DNA from: an uncultured Collinsella sp.
GTDB taxonomy: Bacteria > Actinomycetota > Coriobacteriia > Coriobacteriales > Coriobacteriaceae
Direction: 5' to 3'
Length of the DNA stretch: 64,000 bases
Assembly: GCA_902493535.1 (NCBI GenBank)
Contig: CABUQG010000006.1
Coordinates: 11,704 to 75,703 of the forward strand
A program made the translations under genes and the position numbers. Shown piece after piece: positions 16,749 through 26,076 of this stretch (position 1 is its first letter; each line of letters begins with the position of its first letter). The notes beneath the pieces were generated by a model, which was given only the letters and a program-made list of their open reading frames with translations, did no database searches and was not told the origin of the DNA.

Positions 16749-19700
16749 ATGGCGGCAAATTCGGATAAATCTAAGCAGAACAATAAAGCGGCACATCGTG
16801 TACTAGCAGGTGTTTTGTGCGGAGCTTCCGTTTTGAGCCTGGTGCTGTCGCTCGTTATGCCCCCGATCTCGCAGGCCATCGCCAACGACGCCCAGACAGT
16901 TTCTGCCGAGGAAACTGTAATGGGGGGGGGTTCCTCAAGTGAGTCCGCTGCTGTAGGTAACACCAGCGAGGATGCCGAAAACCAGAATAGCGACGAGACC
17001 GATGGCGGCGAGTCTGGCTCTTCAAATAGTGTTGAGCAGGCTCAGAGTGCGAATGCGGCTTCAGCGGGAGCGACGGCCACCGTGAAGCCGGGAATTTACG
17101 TTCCCACGTCTATCGGTATCGGTACGAATATCAATGTCTCAACCCCTGATCCCGGCGTGGCCACCTACGTCGGCCGCGACATGTACATCGGTGGCAAGCC
17201 GAGCGATAAGCCGAGCGACGGCACTATCGATCTTGATGCGGACAACGCCCCCACCGGCTCATATGCCGCTGAGGCGGAGGGCCTTACCGTGGTCCGTGGC
17301 AAGCTTGCCATGAATCCACTCAAAGAGAGCTGGCCCTATAATAATAGTGGCGGCGCTGGTTTCCGCTTTGGCACCGTTGGTTTTGGTTCCCAGTTCCGTC
17401 CTGTCTACGGCAGCACCGTGCTTGCGGTCGCCGGAATCGACAGTGCGATCACCAAAATGAGCGTTGGTTACAACGGCAACTTGCCGGGGGCGACTACCGT
17501 TGGCGCTTGGAACAAAGGCGCTTGGGTCGGACAGCAGAGACCTTTTGAGGGCGCGACTCCTTCCGGCTTTGCCTACACCGCGCAAATCGCAGGCCCCATC
17601 ACATACTGGCGCGATAGCGACTATAAACGCCAGTCTGTGGTGACAATGCAGGGTAATTGGTACGAGGGCTTGTCTGCTCTGGAAAGCACCCTGTTCAATA
17701 AAGCTGTTGATTTGACTAATGTCAACGGTAACGATTATTCGAGCTATAACGGTACAAATGGATACCTCTCGAAGCTATCGAAACAGCTCGACTCGTTTGA
17801 AGATACCGGCGAGGTGGATGTCAACGGCTTTGCAGAGCCTAATAGCAACTACGTCATCAACAAGTACAATAACGACGGAACAAGCTATACACTCAAATTC
17901 GATGGTAGCGACGATGGTAGCGGCAAGTCTGTTTCCGGTGCGCTCGATACCGGAATCCCGAGCAATAAGATTCGCAACACCGAGCGACTCATCACCTTTA
18001 CCGGCGATGGAACTTCTATGCAACAGGTCTTCACCATCGCCGGTTCCGAGCTCTCCAACTGGAAGAATGGCGTCTACTACCGCGGCGTCGACTTTAAGTT
18101 CACCAATATCCCCGAAGGCGCATCCATTGTCGTGAACGTTACAGGTACTAATCCTGTCGAGTTCCACAACGGCTGGCGCTTCTGGTGGGGAGATACAGAA
18201 ATATCTCGCGGTTACGAGAGTCAGTACGCCAAGAAAGACCTTGACGCGAAATACTCGCTGGCTTCCCAGTCCATCATGTGGAACTTTGTCGATACGCAAA
18301 GCCTTACCATTCGGGGCGGCATCGCGGGAGAGGACCGCGCGGACTGGGGATACGGTGGCGCAACTACCGGTGCCAAGTGGACTGACGACGATCCTGCGGC
18401 GGCTATGATCGGATCGATTCTCGTTCCCAACGGAAGTTTCGACGACCATGTTACTACCAACGGCCGCGTTTATGTGGGCGTCGATTTCTCAATGAACAGC
18501 CCGAAGGTTGCCGCAGCATTTGGTGAGGGTAACTCGGCTTCCGTCATCGACATGGACCAGGAGCGTCACAACTTCCCGTGGTCTGGTTCGTATACACCGG
18601 ACGGCTCTGCCATTGCGTGGAGCAAGGTCGACGCTGCGGACGCCAAACCGCTCGCGGGTTCCGAGTGGGCCATCTACGCGACCGAGAACGATGCGCAGAA
18701 CAATGAGAACCGTATCGTCTCCATTGTGGATAACGGCACGAATGACTCCGATCCTACCGTTGGTACCATTCAGTTCAACTACCTGAACCAGAAGGCCAAT
18801 ATTGGCAACCCTGATGACAAGGACTACTTCACGTACTACATTCGTGAGACTAAGGCGCCGGAGGGCTACGAGCTTTCCAATACGATCTATACCTCGAAGA
18901 TGTTCCACACGGGCGATGAGCTCAACCTTGTGGGCAACGTGGACACCAACGGCAACGAGATTTCCAGTCCGAAGAGAGCCATCGCCAACACCAAGACCAC
19001 TGGTACAGTGTCTTGGACCAAGGTTGAGGACGGAGATGAGAAGCACGATCCGTTGCCTGGTTCCGAGTGGAAGCTTGCGAAACTGGGTGCCGATGGCTCG
19101 ACCGAAGTGAAGTCCTGGACCGTGAGCGACCGGTCGAAGTTGAGCGACACCACGTGGGCCAATACCGACGCCACGGATGGCAAGTTCAAGCTTGAGGGCT
19201 TGCTGCCGGGCACGTACACGCTTGCTGAGACCCAGGCTCCGTTTGGCTACGAGAAGAACCCGACGGATTTTCGGTTCACGGTGAACACGGACGGTTCCGT
19301 CACGTGGGACAAGGACAAAAAGCCGTCTATCGACAAGAGCGGCAACGCGTACATCTCCGATACTCTCACCACCACGTCCGTGGAGATCCCGGTGACCAAA
19401 TCGGTTCGAAACATGGATTGGCCGAAGGTCGACAAAGTCAACTATGTGCCGTTCGAGTTCAGCATTGAGGCTACGGGGGCAAATAGGGATAGCGCACCCA
19501 TGCCCGATCCGAAGACTATTTCCGCCGCTCCCGCAGGCTCCACCAAGGTCAACGACATCGTGGCGAAATTTGGGGAGATCACGTTCTCCAAAGATCACCT
19601 CGCCACGGTCGATGCTTCAAACCCGACGGGGGAGAAGACCTACACCTACACGCTGAAGGAGGTCGCGCCCGCCACCGGTGCCGTCAATAAGCTCCGCTAC

Positions 19701-20045
19701 TCCAAGGCCGAGTACCAGGTTGCCGTCACGGTGACGGCCGTCATGGTCGATGGTAAGTACACCGGCCTCACCACCTCCACCACGGTCACGCAGGTGAAGG
19801 ACGACATGGGCAATACCGTGAGTAACACCATCGGCGAGGACGTCGCGCCCGACGCCATTCCCGCCTCCACCTTCACCAACGTGAAAGTCCTCACGGACCT
19901 CCCGCTCACCGGCGCGGGATGGACCGAGAACTCCATGCTCCTCGTGGGCGCCGGTCTCATGCTTCTGAGCGGCATCGCTGCGGGAGCGTATTGGTTCGCT
20001 ACAAAGCGCCGCCAGGACGACCCGTCCGATGGCGCTGGTAGATAG
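16749..20045 (+). CDS. Large LPxTG-anchored SpaA-type pilin/adhesin (probable tip or shaft-decorating pilin)
   Basis: 1098 residues, Sec signal peptide (hydrophobic about 22-44, ending near SQAIAND). Central N-terminal part of unknown fold with Ser/Asn-rich sequence (residues about 60-600). Then at least two prealbumin-like SpaA/Cna-B domains: AWSKVDAADAKPLAGSEW with E-box YIRETKAPEGYE, and SWTKVEDGDEKHDPLPGSEW with YTLAETQAPFGYE. A FctA/Spy0128-type domain follows (IPVTKSVRNMD onward). Sorting signal LPLTG at residues 1051-1055, then a membrane helix and basic tail. Surface protein joined to the pilus and wall by sortase; isopeptide bonds are likely. First gene of the pilin-pilin-sortase operon. 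Confidence 0.9.
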   Translation: MAANSDKSKQNNKAAHRVLAGVLCGASVLSLVLSLVMPPISQAIANDAQTVSAEETVMGGGSSSESAAVGNTSEDAENQNSDETDGGESGSSNSVEQAQSANAASAGATATVKPGIYVPTSIGIGTNINVSTPDPGVATYVGRDMYIGGKPSDKPSDGTIDLDADNAPTGSYAAEAEGLTVVRGKLAMNPLKESWPYNNSGGAGFRFGTVGFGSQFRPVYGSTVLAVAGIDSAITKMSVGYNGNLPGATTVGAWNKGAWVGQQRPFEGATPSGFAYTAQIAGPITYWRDSDYKRQSVVTMQGNWYEGLSALESTLFNKAVDLTNVNGNDYSSYNGTNGYLSKLSKQLDSFEDTGEVDVNGFAEPNSNYVINKYNNDGTSYTLKFDGSDDGSGKSVSGALDTGIPSNKIRNTERLITFTGDGTSMQQVFTIAGSELSNWKNGVYYRGVDFKFTNIPEGASIVVNVTGTNPVEFHNGWRFWWGDTEISRGYESQYAKKDLDAKYSLASQSIMWNFVDTQSLTIRGGIAGEDRADWGYGGATTGAKWTDDDPAAAMIGSILVPNGSFDDHVTTNGRVYVGVDFSMNSPKVAAAFGEGNSASVIDMDQERHNFPWSGSYTPDGSAIAWSKVDAADAKPLAGSEWAIYATENDAQNNENRIVSIVDNGTNDSDPTVGTIQFNYLNQKANIGNPDDKDYFTYYIRETKAPEGYELSNTIYTSKMFHTGDELNLVGNVDTNGNEISSPKRAIANTKTTGTVSWTKVEDGDEKHDPLPGSEWKLAKLGADGSTEVKSWTVSDRSKLSDTTWANTDATDGKFKLEGLLPGTYTLAETQAPFGYEKNPTDFRFTVNTDGSVTWDKDKKPSIDKSGNAYISDTLTTTSVEIPVTKSVRNMDWPKVDKVNYVPFEFSIEATGANRDSAPMPDPKTISAAPAGSTKVNDIVAKFGEITFSKDHLATVDASNPTGEKTYTYTLKEVAPATGAVNKLRYSKAEYQVAVTVTAVMVDGKYTGLTTSTTVTQVKDDMGNTVSNTIGEDVAPDAIPASTFTNVKVLTDLPLTGAGWTENSMLLVGAGLMLLSGIAAGAYWFATKRRQDDPSDGAGR

Positions 20046-20084
20046 ATGTTTATGAATGTCGGGCTCATTTCTGAAAGGGGAATC

Positions 20085-21935
20085 ATGAACCGATTCGTAC
20101 AAAAGCTGATCGCCGGTGCTGCTGCCGTAGCGATCGCCGTAACCGGCCTGTTGGGCGGCGCGCCCGTGGCCAAGGCTGCGGATCCTGCACAGCCGACGGA
20201 CGGCACCATCACTATCATCAACAACGATTCCGCTACGTATGACCATACGTTCGAGGGCTGGAGGCTCGCCACCCTGAAGAACGTTACCGTTACCGGTACG
20301 GGTGAGAATGCCTCTATCAACTTCGAGATCGATACCACTGACGAATTCGTTAACGTTATTGTCGAAGTCATGAGTGAGATGACCGTGGACGGCAAAAACG
20401 TTAAGACCGAGTACGAAACTGACGCTAACTACAACGGTAGCGTGACTGGTACCGAGGCAAACCCCATGGGCTACCTTATCGACAAGGTGTTTAAGACTGG
20501 TGGGAATGCTACTGTCGAAAACACTGAGACGCTGTGGAAGAACAGTTCCACTGCTCTCCGTGAATTCGCGACTAAGCTTTCCGCAAAGACCCTGACTTCC
20601 TCCGTGGCTGACAATCACAAGACGGATTTCAAGAGCGGTAATGCGACGACCGGCGCGAATGAGTGCAAGCAGGGTTTCTGGTTCCTGATGGACACGACCG
20701 CCGATCCGAAGGGCACCGTTAACGCAAATGCTATTGAGTCTCAGTCCATCCCGATGCTGCTTGCTACCAAGCTCGTTAACCCGACTGATCAGGATGCTCC
20801 TGACTACGCTGGCGCTACTGCGAACCTGGGCACCGTGACCCTTAAGGCCAACGAACCTTCCATCAACAAGGAGATCACCAAGGTCAACAAGGCTGATGCC
20901 GATTCCAAGACCAAGATGAACGCTCGTATCGGCGACACGATCACCTATACCCTTACCACCACGATTCCGGACTACACCGGCTACGTCGACGGCTCCCGCG
21001 TGCTGCAGCTTATCGATACCGCTGCTCACGGCCTGAAGGACGTTACGGTTACCAAGGTTAAGGTTGGCGACACCGAGCTTAATGAGGATGCTGACGCCGA
21101 TAACAACGGCTACGTCCTGAAGCAGGACAAGAATCAGATCGATCCCTTGGACAACTGCAATAAGGTTGACGCTACTGTCACCACGGTTGACCTTGCTCAC
21201 TACGTTAACACGAACGACAACATTGTCTCTGGCGCTACGGTTACCGTTACCTTGACCGCTGTTGTCGACTCCGATGCCGTTATTGCTGGCGTTGGTAACC
21301 CCAACACCGTTGAGCTTGCGTACTCTCGTACCCCGAGCGGCGAAAAGCACCAGGTTCCTGGCCCCACCGTTCGCGTGTACACCTATGACTTCAGCATCTA
21401 TAAGACCAACATGGCCGGTGACACCGCGCTCTCTGGTGCTCAATTCGCCATTGCCCGCGTGGACAGCAATGCTGAGACCTTCATGACGCAGGACGCTGCG
21501 ACCAAGGCCTGGAAGAATCTCACTACTGCCAAGCCCGCTGCCGATGCGGACGAGGGCGTGTTCACTACCAGCGCTGACGGCAAGATCGCCATGTCTGGTC
21601 TCCCTGCTGGCGAGTACCACGTCTACGAGATTAAGGCTCCTGATGGCTACACCAGCATCGGCCTTCCCGATTTCAAGTTCACCATCACCCCGACGTTTGA
21701 TACCGCCGGCACGACGGTAACGTCCGTGGCGTACGAGAAGACGACCAATACCGACGGCAATCGCGTCTCCTTCGGTACGGGCGAAACCGCTTCTATGGCT
21801 CAGATCAAGAACGCCAAGAATCTCACCGAGCTGCCTATGACCGGTGACCTGGGCATCAAGGTCTTCGTTACTGTGGGTGTGCTGCTCATGGCTGCTGGCG
21901 CCGCCTTCGCCCTGAGTGCACGAATGCGCGCTTAA
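20085..21935 (+). CDS. LPxTG backbone pilin (major pilus subunit)
   Basis: 616 residues; ATG 20085 with AAAGGGG upstream. Signal peptide of about 31 residues ending AKAAD. An N-terminal domain is followed by the segment VTLKANEPSINKEI near residue 250, where backbone pilins carry the lysine used for polymerisation. An isopeptide-forming middle domain and a SpaA/Cna-B domain with E-box YHVYEIKAPDGYTS follow. Sorting signal LPMTG at 583-587, membrane helix, short tail RMRA. The class C sortase encoded next probably polymerises it. Codons are richer in A/T-ending forms than in the surrounding genes, as often seen in highly expressed surface proteins. Confidence 0.9.
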   Translation: MNRFVQKLIAGAAAVAIAVTGLLGGAPVAKAADPAQPTDGTITIINNDSATYDHTFEGWRLATLKNVTVTGTGENASINFEIDTTDEFVNVIVEVMSEMTVDGKNVKTEYETDANYNGSVTGTEANPMGYLIDKVFKTGGNATVENTETLWKNSSTALREFATKLSAKTLTSSVADNHKTDFKSGNATTGANECKQGFWFLMDTTADPKGTVNANAIESQSIPMLLATKLVNPTDQDAPDYAGATANLGTVTLKANEPSINKEITKVNKADADSKTKMNARIGDTITYTLTTTIPDYTGYVDGSRVLQLIDTAAHGLKDVTVTKVKVGDTELNEDADADNNGYVLKQDKNQIDPLDNCNKVDATVTTVDLAHYVNTNDNIVSGATVTVTLTAVVDSDAVIAGVGNPNTVELAYSRTPSGEKHQVPGPTVRVYTYDFSIYKTNMAGDTALSGAQFAIARVDSNAETFMTQDAATKAWKNLTTAKPAADADEGVFTTSADGKIAMSGLPAGEYHVYEIKAPDGYTSIGLPDFKFTITPTFDTAGTTVTSVAYEKTTNTDGNRVSFGTGETASMAQIKNAKNLTELPMTGDLGIKVFVTVGVLLMAAGAAFALSARMRA

Positions 21936-22099
21936 TTCCCTAGCTTGATGACGCGGCGAGCGGGCGATCGTCGTCTCCTATCAGCGCCTGCGCGTCGCGT
22001 TCTCATCTTCCCTTTCGCCGCACCCCGTCGCGCTTGGACCCGCGGCGGGGTCGGTGCTTTGACCGCGCCCTCGCACCCACACCCCCGGAGGTGAACCAC

Positions 22100-23239
22100 A
22101 TGGAGGCAATCAAGCCCGTATCGACGATGCGCACGCCGAGCGGCGGTTCGAACCCGGCTTCCCCCAGCCGGCGTAAACCGCCCCTCGTCCTGCGCCTGCT
22201 TTCCCTTCTGTGCTTTGCCGCTGGCTTTGTTATCGTGGCCACGCCCCTCGTCCTGCGCGCTATTTCCCAGGCTGAGCAAACGGCCGCAGTTACCGCAGCC
22301 CAAAACACCGTGGATGGCTGGCCCTATCCGCAGGCGGAGGAGGCCCTCGCGGCCGCACACGCCTACAACGAGCAGCTGGCCGCCGGCGGTCAGGACGTCA
22401 TCGGCGAGGTTGTGGACCCGTTCGGTAGCACCTCCGGCGCCTCCACCGCCTCTGGCTCTGAGGATTCCATCGCCTCGCAAGACACCACCTACCAGGGGCT
22501 TCTTAACGCGGGATCGGGCCTTATGTGCTCGGTGCGCATTCCTAAGATCGACGTGAACCTGCCCGTGTACCACGGCACCTCCACCGAGGTACTCGCCGCG
22601 GGCGCCGGCCACCTGTATGGAACGTCGCTTCCCGTGGGTGGCGCGAACACGCACGCCGTGCTTACCGGCCACCGCGGCGTGCCGGGCTCGCTCCTGTTCA
22701 CGCGTCTGGACGAGCTGCAGGTTGGCGACTCGTTTTACATCGAGGTGATGGGCGAGGAGCTGGGTTACAAGATCGACCGCATAGACGTGATTACGCCCGA
22801 CGACGATTCCAAGTTGCGCGTGACCGCCGGCGAGGACCGCGTGACGCTCATGACCTGCACGCCCTACGGCGTGAACTCGCACCGCCTGCTGGTATCGGGT
22901 GTGCGTGCAAGCATTCCGGATGAGGTTCCCGTGCCCGAGGAGGCGCAGGGCATCAACACCACCGCGGTGGCGCTGGGCGTTTTGGGCGCGCTGCTGGCGA
23001 TTGTTGTGGGTCTCGTTGTGGCCGGGCACGTGCGCAAGAAGCGGCGCGCCGCGCAGCGTGCCGCCGTTGCCGCCGCGGTGACGTTGGACGCCGACGCGGC
23101 TGCTGGCGATGGCGGAAACGGGTGGACCGCGGGAGCCTCCAGGTTTGCGGCCCCCTTCGCCTCCTCTGCTTCAGCCTCCTCGGCTTCCCCCGATTCCGAT
23201 GCTGATTCTCCCGAGTATCGCGGGCGACACCTGCGCTAG
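22100..23239 (+). CDS. Class C pilin sortase
   Basis: 379 residues from ATG 22100 (CGGAGG eight bases upstream). N-terminal membrane helix (about 33-55), lid motif DPF at 106-108, catalytic His191 (TGHRG), Cys253 (LMTCTPYG) and Arg262 (SHRLLV), then a second membrane helix near 290 and a long Ala/Ser-rich cytoplasmic tail. Lid plus two membrane helices define class C pilin-polymerising sortases. It should join LPLTG and LPMTG pilins through a backbone lysine. It lies 160 bp after the backbone pilin, with a GC-rich gap. The extra-long C-terminal tail (about 85 residues after the helix) is unusual. Confidence 0.94.
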   Translation: MEAIKPVSTMRTPSGGSNPASPSRRKPPLVLRLLSLLCFAAGFVIVATPLVLRAISQAEQTAAVTAAQNTVDGWPYPQAEEALAAAHAYNEQLAAGGQDVIGEVVDPFGSTSGASTASGSEDSIASQDTTYQGLLNAGSGLMCSVRIPKIDVNLPVYHGTSTEVLAAGAGHLYGTSLPVGGANTHAVLTGHRGVPGSLLFTRLDELQVGDSFYIEVMGEELGYKIDRIDVITPDDDSKLRVTAGEDRVTLMTCTPYGVNSHRLLVSGVRASIPDEVPVPEEAQGINTTAVALGVLGALLAIVVGLVVAGHVRKKRRAAQRAAVAAAVTLDADAAAGDGGNGWTAGASRFAAPFASSASASSASPDSDADSPEYRGRHLR

Positions 23240-23303
23240 CGCCCGCGTCGGTGCTCAATATCGCTCGAAGTGTAGCGCCTTCGCTCGCTTCCTGGTCATT
23301 TGC

Positions 23304-23603
23304 CAGAACCGCGGCGCGATCCCGAACATGCCGTACGACGCGATGGTCGAGCTTCCTGCCTACATCGGCAAGAACGGCCCCGAGGTCATCTCGCGCGACA
23401 ACATCCCGCTGTTCCAGCAGGGCCTCATGATGCAGCAACTCAACTCCGAGAAGCTCGTGGTCGAGGCGTGCATCGAGGGTTCGTATGAGAAGGCGCTCAA
23501 GGCGTTCACGCTCAACAAGACGGTCCCGTCCATGACGGTGGCCAAGGAGATTCTCGACGACATGATCGAGGCCAACAAGGATTTCTGGCCTGTGCTTAAG
23601 TAA
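23304..23603 (+). pseudogene. C-terminal remnant of a glycoside hydrolase family 4 (6-phospho-glucosidase-like) gene
   Basis: About 100 codons open to TAA 23603 and reading NRGAIPNMPYDAMVELPAY, NIPLFQQGLM, GSYEKALKAFTLNKTVPS and IEANKDFWPVLK, which matches the C-terminus of GH4 6-phospho-alpha-glucosidases (NAD/Mn-dependent, PTS sugar use). The N-terminal three quarters with the NAD-binding and catalytic residues are missing; the frame upstream runs into the end of the sortase gene. So this is a truncated relic left by recombination and cannot be active. Confidence 0.8.
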
Positions 23604-23661
23604 CGAGACCTTCGACGACGGCCCGACTGCGAACGGTTCGCAGCGGCCTTTGAGGTTCATA

Positions 23662-23725
23662 GGCTCCCCCTGGGGTACATCCCAGGGGGAGCCTCTCAGA
23701 AGCGCCCGAGGGGCGCTTTTTGTGT
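23662..23725 (+). terminator. Two consecutive hairpins, second with T-run
   Basis: GGCTCCCCCTGGG (23662-23674) pairs with CCCAGGGGGAGCC (23681-23693). AGCGCCC (23701-23707) pairs with GGGCGCT (23711-23717), followed by TTTTTGTG. Probably the original terminator of the lost GH4 gene. Confidence 0.85.
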
Positions 23726-23958
23726 ATATGGAGGCAAAAGGGATATGCAGTCTTTATATACGGCCTCCTTTTAGGAGGGTCGATTTCTCCGGTTGATTTC
23801 CAATCTCAGCTGAACACATTGAGCGGATAGGCCGTTTCCGCAGTTAGCCGAAAGCCCCCGGGGTCCCTCCCGGGCCCCGGGGCGGCATTTTCCCAGTTGA
23901 AGGAACGGTGGAGATGTGTTTCGGTGGGTCCGGTGGCCATACTCCGCTCTCCGCCCGG
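23726..23958. other. Intergenic stretch without a recognisable gene
   Basis: GC-rich run of C and G around 23860-23885 with CCCGGGG repeats; no reading frame with homology I can recognise. Probably scrambled material between two gene relics. Confidence 0.4.
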
Positions 23959-24424
23959 CACCTCTTCCAAGGGAACCGACGAGGGCGCCGGCGCCCAGTA
24001 TGTCTAAGAGAACGGTTCTTTGGGCAATACTGCTTATGATTTTACGACTGATGATAAGGGCGAAATCAGCGTCAAGGGCCTCGATGCTGGCGCCTACACG
24101 GTCGAGGAGACCCATACGCTCCCCGGCTATAACACCGTGCCCAAATTCACGTTCACCATTACTGCCACGGGTCTTAATCAGAACGAGGGCGAGAATACGT
24201 TGACGGTGACCACATCCAAGAATGGCTCTGGTCTCGTCACCAATTCCTCTTCTGGTGGCGGCACCGTTACCCTTACCGTCAAGAACAAGAAAGGCTCCGG
24301 CCTCCCGCTGACCGGTCTTAACGGCGTGACCTTCACTTGGATCGCTGGCAGCGCAGTGCTGTGCATCGGCGTGGCACACCTCATCCGCAGCCGTAAGCAG
24401 GCTGAGGAGTCCGAGCACGAGTAA
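23959..24424 (+). pseudogene. C-terminal relic of an LPxTG pilin with an in-frame stop
   Basis: From about 23959 the frame reads TSSKGTDEGAGAQYV, then TAA at 24005-24007, then ENGSLGNTAYDFTTDDKGE, LDAGAYTVEETHTLPGYN (an E-box of a SpaA/Cna-B domain), a Ser/Gly spacer, sorting signal LPLTG, membrane helix and RSRKQ tail to 24424. No start codon or signal peptide is present. It is the tail of a third pilin gene; the larger part is gone. Internal initiation at TTG 24020 would lack a signal peptide, so a functional product is unlikely. Confidence 0.75.
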
Positions 24425-24525
24425 CGCTCGCTCACCCATCACTTTGGCAGGTGGGATGTGATGGCCATGAGACTTGCGGACACTTTTCTCGTCCATCTAC
24501 GCTCTTGCTTTGCCATTCTCTTTTC

Positions 24526-24561
24526 GGGGCAAACTCCGCACTGGAGTTTGCCCCGTTTTTT
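24526..24561 (+). terminator. Intrinsic terminator after the pilin relic
   Basis: GGGGCAAACTCC (24526-24537) pairs with GGAGTTTGCCCC (24543-24554), followed by GTTTTTTG. The 12-bp stem is perfect. Confidence 0.92.
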
Positions 24562-24727
24562 GATAACGCAGCTAAGCCTCCATTGTCCGGAGGATCGGAC
24601 GTATGGCTATCGAACAAATGTTTGCAAATGTTGCGTTCAGCAGGCGCAAACGCGTGCGCTCGCAGTAAAATACCCTTGCGACGCATTCCGTGCGCGGGCG
24701 GCCGACGACTCGATCGGAGGTCCCCAA

Positions 24728-24877
24728 ATGCTGAAATTCCTTAACGTGCTCGCCGCCCTCGCGGCGGTGGGCTCGTTCGTCATCGCGTTTTTTGACTCGT
24801 ATGAGGTTCGGTTTAAGGTCCGTAGGCGCACGCGCGGTGCGGACGGTAAAAGGCATTTGCGCCGCAAGCGCAAATAA
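24728..24877 (+). CDS. Small membrane protein, 49 residues, unknown
   Basis: ATG 24728 is preceded by CGGAGG with good spacing, and the product is MLKFLNVLAALAAVGSF..., one hydrophobic helix (about 4-22) followed by a strongly basic tail (RRRTRG, RRKRK). A hairpin follows directly. No homology recognised. A single-helix protein with a positive-inside tail could act as a membrane-associated regulator, but nothing in the context shows its role. Confidence 0.6.
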   Translation: MLKFLNVLAALAAVGSFVIAFFDSYEVRFKVRRRTRGADGKRHLRRKRK

Positions 24878-24879
24878 GA

Positions 24880-24908
24880 ATGCCCGGGGGTCGGATCCCG
24901 GGCATTTA
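24880..24908 (+). terminator. Hairpin after the small membrane protein gene
   Basis: ATGCCCGGG (24880-24888) pairs with CCCGGGCAT (24897-24905). The T-run is short (TTT), so it is a weak or bidirectional terminator. Confidence 0.65.
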
Positions 24909-25071
24909 ACTAAAGCTGAAAACTAGGCCGCCCGCGCTCTCGTACACTTACGCGGGATGCGTCGTTTTCTATTGACATTGTATCCCGAATCGCCCCGCCG
25001 ATCCGGGACATTCTGAAAACTCAAATGCGGGCTTATGCACGAAAGGAATCTCGTCAATTCCGAAAATTATG

Positions 25072-25095
25072 TATAATTCCAATATAAACTGGAAT
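25072..25095 (+). promoter_or_regulatory. Promoter -10 with overlapping dyad for the AbiE-like operon
   Basis: Perfect TATAAT at 25072-25077. The inverted repeat ATTCCA (25076-25081) / TGGAAT (25090-25095) starts inside it, about 10 bases before the first possible start codon. This suggests autoregulation by the helix-turn-helix antitoxin encoded first. No good -35 is visible. Confidence 0.5.
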
Positions 25096-25104
25096 CAAAC
25101 GAAA

Positions 25105-26076
25105 ATGATAGAAATGAACGAAGCGCTAATCTACTTACAAGAAGCACTGGGCCTCTCCGCCAAGGCCAAAACTTGGCCTGGATCCACACGCTTGCCGCTG
25201 CATCTGCGGGCGGTTGAGGTCCGCGCTGTTGACGCAAACGGTTTTTCGTTTTTGCTTGCAAGTTTGCCTACTGGCGTCGGGCTTCCCGAGGCTAAGAGAG
25301 TCTATAGTCAGCTAGCCTTACGCGCGGAGACTCCTGTTGTCGTTTCGTTTCCTGATGCCGATGCACGTCAGCGCAAAGCATTGATCGCACAAGGGATTCC
25401 CTTTGTCTGCCCAGGTAGACAGGCTTTTCTTCCATTTATGGGCACAGCCTGCACGGAGAGGGGCGGTGCCCGGTTTCGCAATCGCGCGACCAAGATGTCA
25501 CCCAACGCACAGGCTGCCGCAATCTGGGGAGTAGCCCAGGAGCCATATCGTCCCTATGACCTTTGTCGTGCGCTTGGGATTTCGGCAAGCCGCGCGAGTG
25601 AGGCCATAACCGAGCTTGTTGACAGGGGGCTCGCGAGGCGCGAGCGTCGCGAGCGACGTGTCGTCGTGTTCCCTGTTGCTGTTGATCTTTTGCTCAGTGA
25701 GCACATGGCAGAGCTCTCCTCGCCTGTCTCGAAGGTCTTTTTTGCAAGGAAGACGCCGCAGATCGACTGTCTTGTTGACGCCGGGGAGACGGCGCTCGCC
25801 GCGCGTTCGATGCTCGCTGCGCCGGGCATGGAACAAAAGGCCGTCTTAAGAAGTGCATGGCGTCAACTGAGCGACCTCGAAGTCGCAGACGGGGAGTTGC
25901 CGGATAACGAGACGGCGATGATCCAAGTGTGGCGCTATGCGCCCGTGTTTGCCGACTCCTCCCGTGTCGACAACATTTCGCTTGCGCTATCTATGGCGGC
26001 AATTGACGATGAGCGAATTCAGCTCGAAGTCGATCGAATGTTTGAAAGGGAATATCCATGGCAAGAAGCGCTGTAG
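25105..26076 (+). CDS. AbiEi-like winged-helix antitoxin/regulator of a type IV toxin-antitoxin pair
   Basis: 323 residues from ATG 25105 (ATG 25114 possible; weak ribosome site). Residues about 135-205 form a winged helix (AAAIWGVAQEPYRPYDLCRALGIS ... LVDRGLARRERRERRVVVFP), read here as a MarR-like DNA-binding unit. The rest has the alpha/beta layout of AbiEi-type proteins (AbiEi_3/AbiEi_4 class). In type IV systems AbiEi represses the promoter and counteracts the AbiEii nucleotidyltransferase. The next gene, overlapping by 19 bp, codes exactly such a nucleotidyltransferase. Promoter dyad upstream supports autoregulation. Assignment rests mainly on gene pairing. Confidence 0.65.
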   Translation: MIEMNEALIYLQEALGLSAKAKTWPGSTRLPLHLRAVEVRAVDANGFSFLLASLPTGVGLPEAKRVYSQLALRAETPVVVSFPDADARQRKALIAQGIPFVCPGRQAFLPFMGTACTERGGARFRNRATKMSPNAQAAAIWGVAQEPYRPYDLCRALGISASRASEAITELVDRGLARRERRERRVVVFPVAVDLLLSEHMAELSSPVSKVFFARKTPQIDCLVDAGETALAARSMLAAPGMEQKAVLRSAWRQLSDLEVADGELPDNETAMIQVWRYAPVFADSSRVDNISLALSMAAIDDERIQLEVDRMFEREYPWQEAL

